NCBI RefSeq assembly: GCF_008728635.1
Contig: NZ_CP044285.1
Location: 3,038,001 to 3,102,000, forward strand
Source of the DNA: Hymenobacter baengnokdamensis
GTDB taxonomy: Bacteria > Bacteroidota > Bacteroidia > Cytophagales > Hymenobacteraceae
Direction: 5' to 3'
Length of the DNA stretch: 64,000 nucleotides
Part shown: positions 53,855 through 62,850 of the stretch, one piece after another
How positions within the stretch are numbered: position 1 is the stretch's first letter
How the letters are laid out: each line of letters opens with the position of its first letter
Translations under genes and position numbers: made by a program
The notes under the pieces: generated by a model
Databases searched by the model: none
Seen by the model: the letters and a program-made list of their open reading frames with translations, nothing else
What the model was told of the DNA's origin: nothing

Positions 53855-55993
53855 ATGCCCGCTCCCCACGCGATTACTAAAACCCTGGCACTGCCCGACG
53901 GCCGCCAGATTTCAATTGAAACCGGCAAGCTGGCCAAATTCGCCGATGGTGCCGTAGTGGTTCGCCTGGGCGATACCATGCTGCTGGCCACTGTCGTGTC
54001 GGCCCCAAGCCAGCGCGATGGCGTAGACTTCCTGCCGCTCTCGGTTGACTATCAGGAAAAATTTGGCTCGGCCGGTAAGATTCCCGGCTCGTTTCAGCGC
54101 CGCGAAGGCCGTCTGAGCGACTACGAAATCCTGATTTGCCGCCTCGTGGACCGCATTCTGCGGCCCATGTTTCCCAAGGACTATCACTACGAGGTGCAGG
54201 TAATGATTACCCTTATCTCGGCTGATAAAGAAGTGCAGCCCGATGCCCTAGCCGCGCTGGCTGCTTCGGCTGCGCTCTCGATTTCGGATATTCCGTTCGC
54301 CGGCCCGATTTCGGAGGTTCGCGTGGCCCGTATCGACGGTCAGTTCCAGATTAACCCCAAAACCAGCGACCTGGCTCGCGCCGATATGGACCTCATCGTA
54401 GGGGCCACCGGCGACTCGGTAGCCATGGTGGAAGGCGAGATGAACGAGGTGAGCGAGGAAGAGATGGTGGCCGCTATTGCCTTTGCGCACGAAGCCATTA
54501 AGGCCCAGGTGCAGCTGCAAAAGGACCTGGCTGCGGCCGTGGGCCGCACGGCCGACTCGCCCACCCGCGAGTACCCAAAATACGAGGAGAACGAGGAGCT
54601 GAAAAAGCGTATTCAGCAAGGCATCTACCAGGGTGCCTACGACGTAGCCCGCTCGGGCAACACGAGCAAAGGCGGCCGCAAGGAAGGCTTCTCGCAAGTG
54701 AAAAAAGCTTTCCTGGAGCAGCTCGTAGCCGAGCAGCCCGAGCTGGATATGAAGCAGTTCAGCCGCTACTACTCGTCGGCTGAGAAGAAGGCTATCCGCG
54801 ACATGATGGTGAAGGAGCGCGTGCGCCTCGACGGCCGCCAGCTCACCGAAATCCGCCCCATCTGGTCAGAAATCAACTACCTGCCGGGTGCGCACGGTTC
54901 GGCCATCTTCACGCGCGGTGAAACCCAGAGCCTGACCACGGCCACGCTGGGCACCAAGCTCGATGAGCAGATTGTGGACCAGCCCCTGACCAAGGGCTAC
55001 TCGAAATTCATGCTGCACTACAACTTCCCCGGTTTCTCGACCGGCGAGGTGAAGCCCAACCGGGGGGCCGGCCGCCGCGAAATCGGCCACGGCAACCTGG
55101 CTGCCCGCTCGCTGAAGCGGGTATTGCCCCCCGATGAGGAAAACCCCTATACCATCCGCATTGTGTCGGACATTCTGGAGTCGAATGGCTCTAGCTCGAT
55201 GGCCACCGTATGTGCCGGCTCGCTGGCCCTGATGGATGCCGGCGTGAAGGTGCGCGCTGCCGTAGCCGGCATCGCCATGGGCCTCGTGCAGGACAAGGAA
55301 ACCGGCGAGTACGCCGTGCTTTCGGACATCCTGGGCGATGAGGACCACCTCGGCGACATGGACTTTAAGGTAACCGGCACGGAAAAAGGTATTTGTGCCT
55401 GCCAGATGGATATCAAAATTCAGGGTCTGAGCAATGAGATTCTGACCGCCGCCCTGCACCAGGCCCGGGAAGGCCGCCTGCATATATTGGGCGAGATGGC
55501 CAAGACCATCGCTGCGCCGGCGGCTGAGCTGAAGGCGCATACGCCACGCTCGCACAAGATGCTGATTGACAAAGAGTTTATCGGCGCGGTAATCGGGCCG
55601 GGCGGTAAAGTCATTCAGCAGATTCAGAAAGACACCAATGCCACGGTAATCATCGAGGAGAAGGACGAGAAAGGCCACGTAAGCATCTACGCCTCCAACC
55701 AGACGGATATGCAGGGCGCCATCGACCGTATCCGGGCGATTGCCGCGCAGCCCGAAGTGGGCGAAACCTACAAAGGCAAGGTGCGCAGCATTCAGCCCTA
55801 CGGCGCATTCGTGGAGATTATGCCAGGTAAGGATGGTCTGCTGCACATTTCGGAAGTAACCCACGAGCGCATCGCCTCGCTCGAAGGCGTGCTCGAAGTT
55901 GGGCAGGAGATTGACGTGAAGCTGGTGGACATCGACAAGAAAACCGGCAAGTATCGCCTCTCGCGCAAAGTGCTGCTCGAAAAGCAGGCGTAA
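53855..55993 (+). CDS. pnp: polyribonucleotide nucleotidyltransferase
   Basis: 712 residues. First RNase PH domain ([25 protein letters not shown]), helical linker, second RNase PH domain ([32 protein letters not shown]), KH domain ([22 protein letters not shown]) and S1 domain ([28 protein letters not shown]). The trimer degrades RNA phosphorolytically and forms part of the degradosome. Confidence 0.98.
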   Translation: MPAPHAITKTLALPDGRQISIETGKLAKFADGAVVVRLGDTMLLATVVSAPSQRDGVDFLPLSVDYQEKFGSAGKIPGSFQRREGRLSDYEILICRLVDRILRPMFPKDYHYEVQVMITLISADKEVQPDALAALAASAALSISDIPFAGPISEVRVARIDGQFQINPKTSDLARADMDLIVGATGDSVAMVEGEMNEVSEEEMVAAIAFAHEAIKAQVQLQKDLAAAVGRTADSPTREYPKYEENEELKKRIQQGIYQGAYDVARSGNTSKGGRKEGFSQVKKAFLEQLVAEQPELDMKQFSRYYSSAEKKAIRDMMVKERVRLDGRQLTEIRPIWSEINYLPGAHGSAIFTRGETQSLTTATLGTKLDEQIVDQPLTKGYSKFMLHYNFPGFSTGEVKPNRGAGRREIGHGNLAARSLKRVLPPDEENPYTIRIVSDILESNGSSSMATVCAGSLALMDAGVKVRAAVAGIAMGLVQDKETGEYAVLSDILGDEDHLGDMDFKVTGTEKGICACQMDIKIQGLSNEILTAALHQAREGRLHILGEMAKTIAAPAAELKAHTPRSHKMLIDKEFIGAVIGPGGKVIQQIQKDTNATVIIEEKDEKGHVSIYASNQTDMQGAIDRIRAIAAQPEVGETYKGKVRSIQPYGAFVEIMPGKDGLLHISEVTHERIASLEGVLEVGQEIDVKLVDIDKKTGKYRLSRKVLLEKQA

Positions 55994-56007
55994 TATTTGA
56001 GTAAGCA

Positions 56008-56084
56008 GAAGTGGGGAGGCAGAAAGGATAAACGAAGGCGTTAGCTACTAGCGCTTTGCTCTTCTTAGCCTGCTTCCCCGCTTC
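56008..56084. repeat. imperfect inverted repeat between pnp and rpoD
   Basis: GAAGTGGGGAGGCAG (56008-56022) and CTGCTTCCCCGCTTC (56070-56084): 15-base arms, two mismatches. No T run, so an inserted palindromic unit is more likely than a terminator. Confidence 0.55.
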
Positions 56085-56221
56085 ATAAGCTCGCCAGCAA
56101 ACGGCCTAAAAGAACTTTCGCTCGTATAGCATTGTTGTTTCCGGCTGAGCTGGTGAGAGGCTGGTCAGCCCATTATCTTCCGATTAACTCCCTTATAATT
56201 ACCTAGTTAGCGCCGTTACCG

Positions 56222-57085
56222 ATGAGACAGCTAAAAATCAGCAAGCAGATTACCAACCGCGAAAGCCAGTCGCTGGATAAATACCTCCAGGAGATTGGTA
56301 AAGTGGACCTGCTGACACCCGACGAGGAGGTGACGCTGGCGCAGCGCATCCGCGACGGAGACCAGAAAGCACTTGAGAAGTTGACCAAGGCTAACCTGCG
56401 CTTTGTAGTGTCGGTAGCCAAACAATATCAGAACCAGGGTCTTAGCCTCGGTGACCTCATCAATGAGGGCAACCTCGGCCTTATTAAAGCAGCCAAGCGC
56501 TTTGACGAGACCCGGGGCTTTAAATTCATTTCGTACGCCGTTTGGTGGATTCGCCAGAGCATTCTGCAGGCCCTGGCCGAGCAGAGCCGCATTGTGCGCC
56601 TGCCGCTGAATCGGGTAGGCTCGCTGAATAAAATCAGCAAGTCGTTCTCCGAGCTGGAGCAAAAGTTTGAGCGGGAGCCTTCTCCTGAGGAAATCGCTGA
56701 AGTCCTGGAGCTTACGACCTCCGAGGTGGTGGACACCCTGAAAATCTCGGGCCGTCACGTATCGGTCGATGCGCCGTTTGTGCAGGGCGAAGAAAACCGT
56801 TTGCTCGACGTGCTCGAAAATGAGGACGAAGAGACGCCCGACTCGGGCCTGATGAACGACTCGCTGCGCAAGGAAGTGCAACGCGCGCTCTCGACGCTCA
56901 CCAAGCGCGAAGCCGACGTGATTACCCTCTATTTCGGGTTGAACGGCGAAGCGGCCCTGACCCTGGAAGAAATCGGCGAGAAGTTTAATCTGACCCGTGA
57001 GCGGGTGCGTCAGATAAAGGAAAAAGCCATTCGCCGCCTGCGCCATACCTCGCGCTCGAAGGCCCTGAAGCCTTATCTGGGCTAA
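56222..57085 (+). CDS. rpoD: RNA polymerase primary sigma factor
   Basis: 287 residues, lacking region 1.1, as is normal for Bacteroidota. Region 1.2 [27 protein letters not shown], region 2 [57 protein letters not shown], region 3, and region 4 [20 protein letters not shown] with [32 protein letters not shown]. Recognises TTTG/TAnnTTTG promoters such as those listed here. Confidence 0.97.
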   Translation: MRQLKISKQITNRESQSLDKYLQEIGKVDLLTPDEEVTLAQRIRDGDQKALEKLTKANLRFVVSVAKQYQNQGLSLGDLINEGNLGLIKAAKRFDETRGFKFISYAVWWIRQSILQALAEQSRIVRLPLNRVGSLNKISKSFSELEQKFEREPSPEEIAEVLELTTSEVVDTLKISGRHVSVDAPFVQGEENRLLDVLENEDEETPDSGLMNDSLRKEVQRALSTLTKREADVITLYFGLNGEAALTLEEIGEKFNLTRERVRQIKEKAIRRLRHTSRSKALKPYLG

Positions 57086-57108
57086 TTTCTACGTAAATTT
57101 GAGACGTT

Positions 57109-57138
57109 AAAACCCCGGCCGTGAGGTTGGGGTTTTTT
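57109..57138 (+). terminator. intrinsic terminator of rpoD
   Basis: AAAACCCC and GGGGTTTT arms with inner GCC/GG pairing and extra T. Confidence 0.82.
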
Positions 57139-57214
57139 GTAGGGTAAGCTTTAGCTTGCCGTAGCAGAATACCGGGATTTACTAAAAAACGGCACGCTGA
57201 AGCCTGCCTTACTC

Positions 57215-58144
57215 ATGGAACATATTCATTGCCTGATTATTGGTTCGGGTCCGGCGGGGTACACGGCCGCCATCTATGCAGCCCGCGCCGGGTTGAAGCC
57301 GGTGATGTACCAGGGCTTGCAGCCCGGTGGCCAGCTCACTATCACCAACGACGTGGAGAATTTTCCGGGTTACCCGGATGGCGTGATGGGACCAGAAATG
57401 ATGGAAGACCTCAAGAAGCAGGCGGCGCGCTTCGGCACGGATATCCGCTATGGTATTGCTACGAAAGTGGATTTCTCGGGTCATCCGCACAAAATCACGA
57501 TTGATGAGGTGACGCAGCTGACGGCCGACTCGGTTATTATTGCCACCGGCGCTTCGGCCAAGTGGCTGGGCCTGCCCTCGGAAGCCCGGCTGAATGGCGC
57601 GGGCGTATCGGCCTGCGCCGTCTGCGACGGCTTTTTTTACCGGGGCAAGGAAGTGGCGATTGTGGGAGCCGGCGACACGGCCGCCGAGGAAGCCAACTAC
57701 CTGGCCAATCTATGCACAAAAGTATATATGCTGGTGCGCAAGGATGCCATGCGGGCTTCTAAAATCATGCAGCAGCGGGTATTGAACAATCCCAAGATTG
57801 AAGTGCTTTTTGACACGGCCACCGAGGAGATACTGGGCGAGCACGCCGTAGAGGCAGTACGGGTTAAAAACCTGGTGACGCACGAAACGCGGGAAATTCC
57901 CGTTCATGGCTTTTTCGTGGCAATCGGCCACGAGCCGAATTCCATGATTTTTCAGGACTACCTGCACCACGACGAGCAGGGCTATCTCAAAACAATACCT
58001 GGCACCGCTAAAACCAACGTCGATGGGGTGTTTGCCTGCGGCGACGTGCAGGACTTTACCTACCGGCAGGCCGTAACGGCCGCCGGCTCGGGCTGCATGG
58101 CTGCGCTCGATGCCGAGCGCTACCTGGCCGGCCTGGTCGGCTAA
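57215..58144 (+). CDS. trxB: thioredoxin-disulfide reductase
   Basis: 309 residues. FAD motif IGSGPAGYTAAIYAARAGLKPV, redox CAVCDG (Cys134/Cys137; most family members have CATCDG), NADPH motif VAIVGAGDTAAEEANYL and C-terminal GVFACGDVQDFTYRQAVTAAGSGCMAALDAERYL. It transfers electrons from NADPH to thioredoxin in the cytoplasm. Single gene between terminators. Confidence 0.95.
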   Translation: MEHIHCLIIGSGPAGYTAAIYAARAGLKPVMYQGLQPGGQLTITNDVENFPGYPDGVMGPEMMEDLKKQAARFGTDIRYGIATKVDFSGHPHKITIDEVTQLTADSVIIATGASAKWLGLPSEARLNGAGVSACAVCDGFFYRGKEVAIVGAGDTAAEEANYLANLCTKVYMLVRKDAMRASKIMQQRVLNNPKIEVLFDTATEEILGEHAVEAVRVKNLVTHETREIPVHGFFVAIGHEPNSMIFQDYLHHDEQGYLKTIPGTAKTNVDGVFACGDVQDFTYRQAVTAAGSGCMAALDAERYLAGLVG

Positions 58145-58205
58145 GCTGGTGCGGAGGTAGCTGGCCGGGCCAGTGCGCCCGCTTCTTTTTTGCTAACGTT
58201 CGGTT

Positions 58206-59360
58206 GTGGTCTGTTCAGCGGGCTACGGCCGCCATTTTGGCTTTCGTTTGATATTCCCCAAGCTCTTTGTGCGTCTGCCCGCGCTTTTGCTGCTCCTGGC
58301 CTGCTGGTTGGGGGCCGGCACGCCCGTGCAGGCGCAGCGCCACCGCAAGGTGCCGCCGCCCAAGGCACGCGCCGGCACGCCCCGCAGTCGCGACTTCTTC
58401 CGGCTTCGTACGCCCACCATGCGCTACGTAAAGCCCGACACTACCACGATTATTGAGACGGAGGAAATGCCCGACGACAAGTCGGACGCCGCTAAGTCGA
58501 TATTCAACCCGGCCCGCAAGCTCAGCATTGTGAGCGAGGATACGACCACGCTCAACGAGGGCGGGCAGGAGATTGTGGAGATGTCGGACGAAGTGCTTAT
58601 CGACTCGTCGTGGGTGAAGGTGGCCGGCTATTATGCCATCTGGGATACGCACAACATCAACCCCTACCGGGTAGATGGCCGGCGCATCCGCGATACCCTG
58701 ACGCTAAAGCTCGTGGACCCGGCCCGGCAGCATTATGCCAAGATGCCGCTGCTGAAAACGCCCATTACCTCGGGCTTCACGTTTCGGTGGGGGCGCTGGC
58801 ACTTTGGCGTCGACCTCGACCTGGAAACCGGTGATTCGGTGCGGGCTGCCTTCGACGGGGTTATTCGCATCAGTAAGTGGGATGGCGGCGGCTACGGCAA
58901 CTACCTGCTGGTGCGCCACTACAATGGTCTGGAAACGTTGTATGGCCACCTGAGTAAGCCATTGCTACCGGTAGGTACTTTTGTGAAGGCCGGCCAGGTA
59001 ATAGGGCTGGGCGGCAGCACGGGGCGCAGCACCGGCTCGCACCTGCACTTTGAGGTGCGCTACGAGGGTAATCCTATCAACCCAACGTACATGTACGACT
59101 TCCCAGACTATAAGCTGCGGGGCGAAACATTTACGATTACCTCGGCGCTGTTCAACTATTACAGCCAGGCCCTGCGCCGGGGGCACCGAAGCCACGGCGA
59201 GCCCACGGCCGCGCGGCGCGTCGCTACGCATAAGGTGCGGCAGGGTGATACCCTGTCGGAGATTGCCGACCGCTACGGGGTGCGCGTAAGCACGCTCAAA
59301 CGGTTGAACCCCGGTCTGCGTAGCACCTTGCAGCCGGGCAAAAAGCTACGGATAAAGTAG
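58206..59360 (+). CDS. M23 peptidase with LysM domain
   Basis: 384 residues from GTG 58206, or a later TTG giving a shorter signal peptide (KLFVRLPALLLLLACWLGA, ending VQAQ). The LytM domain has RWGRWHFGVDLDLETGDSV, YGNYLLVRHYNGLETLYGHL and STGRSTGSHLHFEVRYEG with H-x-H zinc ligands. C-terminal LysM: THKVRQGDTLSEIADRYGVRVSTLKRLNPGL. A periplasmic peptidoglycan endopeptidase or a regulator of cell division amidases. Confidence 0.93.
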   Translation: MVCSAGYGRHFGFRLIFPKLFVRLPALLLLLACWLGAGTPVQAQRHRKVPPPKARAGTPRSRDFFRLRTPTMRYVKPDTTTIIETEEMPDDKSDAAKSIFNPARKLSIVSEDTTTLNEGGQEIVEMSDEVLIDSSWVKVAGYYAIWDTHNINPYRVDGRRIRDTLTLKLVDPARQHYAKMPLLKTPITSGFTFRWGRWHFGVDLDLETGDSVRAAFDGVIRISKWDGGGYGNYLLVRHYNGLETLYGHLSKPLLPVGTFVKAGQVIGLGGSTGRSTGSHLHFEVRYEGNPINPTYMYDFPDYKLRGETFTITSALFNYYSQALRRGHRSHGEPTAARRVATHKVRQGDTLSEIADRYGVRVSTLKRLNPGLRSTLQPGKKLRIK

Positions 59361-59381
59361 TTGAAAATGTATCATCAGCAC

Positions 59382-59422
59382 GCAAATGCCCGGTTAACCG
59401 TACTGGATAACCGGGCATTTGC
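59382..59422. terminator. bidirectional terminator
   Basis: Perfect 15-base arms GCAAATGCCCGGTTA and TAACCGGGCATTTGC, between the convergent peptidase and the small basic protein gene. Confidence 0.85.
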
Positions 59423-59447
59423 CTAACAGGCGGTAGCAGGCCAAGGC

Positions 59448-59756
59448 CTAGCGGCCATTCACCCGCTCACGGCGAATCTGGCGGCTGTCGTGGTTAAGCT
59501 CGCCTTGCAGCTGGCGGCGCTCACCGGTGGTGAGACGGCCCCCGTTAGCCCGGCGCTCGGCATGCTCCTGCGCTTTCAGGCCTTTTTCTTCCCCGCGCAG
59601 CTGGCGCGCCTCACGGCGGTTAAGCTGCCCGTCGGCCCGGCCGGCGGCGATGCGCTCGCGCTGATTATCAACGCGCTGGTTGATGTTCTGAGCGTGGCTG
59701 GCGCTGGTTGCGGCCAGGGCTAAGCCGCAGGTAAGCAGCAACAAAGACTTTTTCAT
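59448..59756 (-). CDS. small secreted Arg/Gln-rich protein
   Basis: 102 residues with a signal peptide ending SHAQ. The mature part is helical and highly charged: NQRVDNQRERIAAGRADGQLNRREARQLRGEEKGLKAQ and LTTGERRQLQGELNHDSRQIRRE, two similar halves pairing a GxLNRREA/GRLTTGER turn with a helix. Similar short periplasmic proteins are common in Hymenobacter-like genomes and uncharacterised; CpxP-like chaperoning is only a guess. Confidence 0.7.
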   Translation of the reverse strand: MKKSLLLLTCGLALAATSASHAQNINQRVDNQRERIAAGRADGQLNRREARQLRGEEKGLKAQEHAERRANGGRLTTGERRQLQGELNHDSRQIRRERVNGR

Positions 59757-59904
59757 AAGAAGGAAAAAGGAAAAAGGTGAGTGGGGTGCGTGATGGTAAT
59801 TTGATGCAGAAAAAACGGGGAAGTTTAAAGCCGCCTGGTAAAAAGCGATGAGTAGTAGGCAGCCTTAGTCTACTGACTTAGGGCAAGGGCGTTCCCGCTG
59901 CTGG

Positions 59905-59912
59905 TATCTTTG
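59905..59912 (+). promoter_or_regulatory. candidate -7 element TATCTTTG
   Basis: TAnnTTTG 41 bases before the bshB1 ATG; no clear -33 box. Confidence 0.45.
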
Positions 59913-59953
59913 TGCGAGGTGAATGGTAGTTTTTTATTCACTTCTTACTTTCT

Positions 59954-60679
59954 ATGAAACTAGCTATTCTGGCCCTGGGCGCTCACCCCGACGATGTGGA
60001 GATGTCGTGCTCGGGCACGCTGCTGGCCGCCGTGGCGGCGGGTAAAAAAGTGGGCATCGTTGACTTCACGCGGGGCGAGCTGGGCACGCGGGGCACGCCC
60101 GAGATTCGGGCCGCCGAATCGGCGGCGGCCAGCCAGATTTTGCAGCTCAGCGTACGCGAAAACCTGGGCTTGCCCGACGGGTTTTTCAGGAATGACCGCG
60201 AGCATCAGCTGCCGCTTATTGCGGCTATTCGGCGCTATCAGCCCGATATCGTGTTGTGCAACGCTGTATCGGACCGGCACCCCGACCACGGGCGCGGCGC
60301 GCAGCTGGCTACGGAAGCCTGCTTTCTGAGCGGCCTGCGCATGATTGAGACACTGGGCGAAGACGGACAGCCCCAGGCGGCCTGGCGGCCCAGGCACGTG
60401 TACCACTACATTCAGGACCGCCAGATTCCGGCCGATTTCGTGGTGGATATTACGCCCCACTGGGCTGGTAAATGGGCGGCAATCAACGCCTATGGCACGC
60501 AGTTTTTCAATCCTAATGCCGACCCGACCGCGCCGCAGACTTACCTGTCGGGTCAGACGTTTGCGCACTTTATGGAGGCCCGCGCCCGGGAGTTCGGGCA
60601 CTTGATAGGCGTGGAGTTTGGCGAAGGCTATACCGTGGAGCGCACGCTGGGCGTGCAGGAGCTGGGGGACCTGATTTAA
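59954..60679 (+). CDS. bshB1: bacillithiol biosynthesis deacetylase BshB1
   Basis: 241 residues, PIG-L/LmbE fold: ILALGAHPDDVEMSCSGTL with zinc ligands His/Asp/Asp, FTRGELGTRGTPEIRAAES, SDRHPDHGRGAQL with the third ligand, and LSGLRMIET. The length and TRGTPEIR pattern are those of BshB1. It removes acetyl from GlcNAc-malate in bacillithiol synthesis. bshA and bshC are elsewhere. Bacillithiol and TrxB together support thiol redox control. Confidence 0.92.
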   Translation: MKLAILALGAHPDDVEMSCSGTLLAAVAAGKKVGIVDFTRGELGTRGTPEIRAAESAAASQILQLSVRENLGLPDGFFRNDREHQLPLIAAIRRYQPDIVLCNAVSDRHPDHGRGAQLATEACFLSGLRMIETLGEDGQPQAAWRPRHVYHYIQDRQIPADFVVDITPHWAGKWAAINAYGTQFFNPNADPTAPQTYLSGQTFAHFMEARAREFGHLIGVEFGEGYTVERTLGVQELGDLI

Positions 60680-60687
60680 GAAAGCAA

Positions 60688-60738
60688 GCTAAAAAGAACG
60701 TCATGCCAACCGGAGGAAAGCATGACGTTCTTTTTAGC
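60688..60738. terminator. bidirectional terminator
   Basis: Perfect 19-base arms GCTAAAAAGAACGTCATGC and the complement, convergent between bshB1 and kup. Confidence 0.92.
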
Positions 60739-60759
60739 CTGGCTTACTACTGCCGGACC

Positions 60760-62793
60760 TTACACCTTTACCGGGGCCCGCTCGGCGCGGGTGGCGGCGG
60801 CTGGTACGGGGTCCTGGGCTTGCTCGGGCGGGTCGCGCAGCAGGTCGTGGGTGGCGGTGGCGGGCTTGATGGTAAGCGGTACTTTCTCCAGGGCTACGTC
60901 GCTGGTATCGAGGCCGAAAAGCTGCTGGTCGGAGATGGCGAAGCGGTTGATGAAGAAGTAGCCGTTCAGGATAAAGCGCTCGCGGAAGCTGAGCTGGTTA
61001 TCGTAGCTCAGCACTTTTTCGAGCACCACGAAGCGGAAATCGCCGGGCAGCTGGTAGCGGGCCAGCGAGTCGTAGCGCGAGGTAATATCAAGCTCGCCCT
61101 GGGCGCTCATCTGTTCCAGCACGCGGCGAAACAGCAGGTTCAGGCGCGGCTGCACCCGGAAGCCCAGCCGGAAGTTGATTTTGTACGCCACGCCCGGCAC
61201 CAGCTCCTCCACCGAGTAGCGGGTGGCGTAGGGCTCGGTAAGAATGCTCATGTTGATAAACCAGTAGCGGTCAGCCCGTTTGGGCTGCTTGCGCAGAATG
61301 GAGTACATGATTTCATTCTCCAGCTCGCCGGGCTTTTTGCTGTGGGTGAGGTACACCAGGTTGGAGGCGTACTTGGTCACCGACGCATCCTGGCTCAGCT
61401 CCAGCAGGGTGGGCCGGGTGCCGGCCACCGACACCAGGCTCAGCAGATTGTTCTTGATTTCGCGGCCCCGGTAGCCCACGTACATCATAAAAATCAGGCC
61501 CCACTCAAATACCAGGATGCCGAGCCGGTTGAGCAGCTTGGTAATGTTGGCAATCAGGAATGAAGTTTCGACGGTGAAAAATACCAGCATAATCAGCGTC
61601 ACTACCGGGATGGCCCAGTGCTTGACGCCGCGCAAATATTGCGAAAGCAATATACTTGTCATCAGCATGGCTACCGTAATGCTGAAGCCATAGGCGGCCG
61701 TCATGGCCTCCGAGGTTTTAAACCACAGCTGCACGCACACGCAGCCAAACCACAGCAGCCAGTTGATGCTGGGCACGTAAATCTGCCCGCGCTGGTCGGT
61801 CGGGAACAACACCCGCACCTTGGGCCAGAAACGCAGGCTAACGGCTTCGGAGATAAGCGTGTAAGAGCCCGAAATAAGCGCCTGCGAGGCGATAATAGTC
61901 GCCATCGTGGCCAGGATGATAAGCGGCACAATGGCCCACTGCGGCGCAATCATAAAAAACGGGTTCTGGTTGCTGGCCAGCGAGTGGCCCAGCTGACCCA
62001 TCGTCCAGGCCGCCTGGCCCAAGTAGTTGAGCACCAGCGCAGTCTTTACAAAAACCCAGGAAGCCCGGATGTTCTTGCGGCCGCAGTGGCCCAGGTCAGA
62101 ATACAGTGCCTCGGCGCCGGTGGTGCACAGAAATACCGCGCCCAGCAGCCAGAAGCCCTTCGGATATTCGGTGAGCAGGCGAATGGCATACACCGGGTTG
62201 AGGGCCGCCAGCACGCCCGGATGATGCACAATCTGGCTGAGGCCCAGCGCGCCGATAACTGAAAACCAGAGCAGCATAATCGGCCCGAAAGCCGCGCCAA
62301 CTATCTTGGTGCCAAACTGCTGAAAGGCAAAGAGCAGCGTAATAATAACGATGACAATGAGCACAATCGTCTCCGTATTAAGGGCCGGGTAGAGGATTTT
62401 GAGCCCTTCGATGGCCGACGTAACCGAGATGGGCGGCGTAATAATGCCATCGGCCAGCAGCGTGCCCGCCCCGATAATGGCCGGAAACAGCAGCCAGTGC
62501 CCGCGCTTTTTTACCAGCGAAAAGAGCGAAAAAATGCCGCCCTCGCCGTGGTTATCGGCTTCTAATGTTAATAGAATATATTTAATGGTTGTCTGAAGCG
62601 TGAGCGTCCAGAAAACGGCCGACACGCCGCCGTACACCAGCAGCTCGCTTACCGGCCGCTCGCCGATGATGGTTTGGAACACGTAGAGCGGCGAGGTGCC
62701 GATATCACCGAAGATGATGCCCAGCGTGACCAGCAGACCGGCCGCCGACACGCGGCGCAGGTGAATGTTGTCTTCGGTAGGTAAAGCCGACAT
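60760..62793 (-). CDS. kup: KUP-family potassium transporter
   Basis: 677 residues, twelve membrane helices to about residue 460 and a cytosolic C-terminal domain. LGIIFGDIGTSPLYVFQTII, LEADNHGEGGIFSLFSLV and GTLLADGIITPPISVTSAIEGL are the signature K+ site motifs. Moves K+ with H+ into the cell. A sensor kinase gene ends 57 bases upstream on the same strand, so the two may be co-transcribed. Confidence 0.96.
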   Translation of the reverse strand: MSALPTEDNIHLRRVSAAGLLVTLGIIFGDIGTSPLYVFQTIIGERPVSELLVYGGVSAVFWTLTLQTTIKYILLTLEADNHGEGGIFSLFSLVKKRGHWLLFPAIIGAGTLLADGIITPPISVTSAIEGLKILYPALNTETIVLIVIVIITLLFAFQQFGTKIVGAAFGPIMLLWFSVIGALGLSQIVHHPGVLAALNPVYAIRLLTEYPKGFWLLGAVFLCTTGAEALYSDLGHCGRKNIRASWVFVKTALVLNYLGQAAWTMGQLGHSLASNQNPFFMIAPQWAIVPLIILATMATIIASQALISGSYTLISEAVSLRFWPKVRVLFPTDQRGQIYVPSINWLLWFGCVCVQLWFKTSEAMTAAYGFSITVAMLMTSILLSQYLRGVKHWAIPVVTLIMLVFFTVETSFLIANITKLLNRLGILVFEWGLIFMMYVGYRGREIKNNLLSLVSVAGTRPTLLELSQDASVTKYASNLVYLTHSKKPGELENEIMYSILRKQPKRADRYWFINMSILTEPYATRYSVEELVPGVAYKINFRLGFRVQPRLNLLFRRVLEQMSAQGELDITSRYDSLARYQLPGDFRFVVLEKVLSYDNQLSFRERFILNGYFFINRFAISDQQLFGLDTSDVALEKVPLTIKPATATHDLLRDPPEQAQDPVPAAATRAERAPVKV

Positions 62794-62850
62794 GAGAAAA
62801 GTTTACTGGTTGATTAGCACTAATTTGATGACTGACGTGTGGGTGTCCAG

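Noticed and set aside
57094..57101. TAAATTTG as a promoter for trxB
   Set aside because: It lies upstream of the rpoD terminator hairpin, so a transcript would end at once; probably chance.
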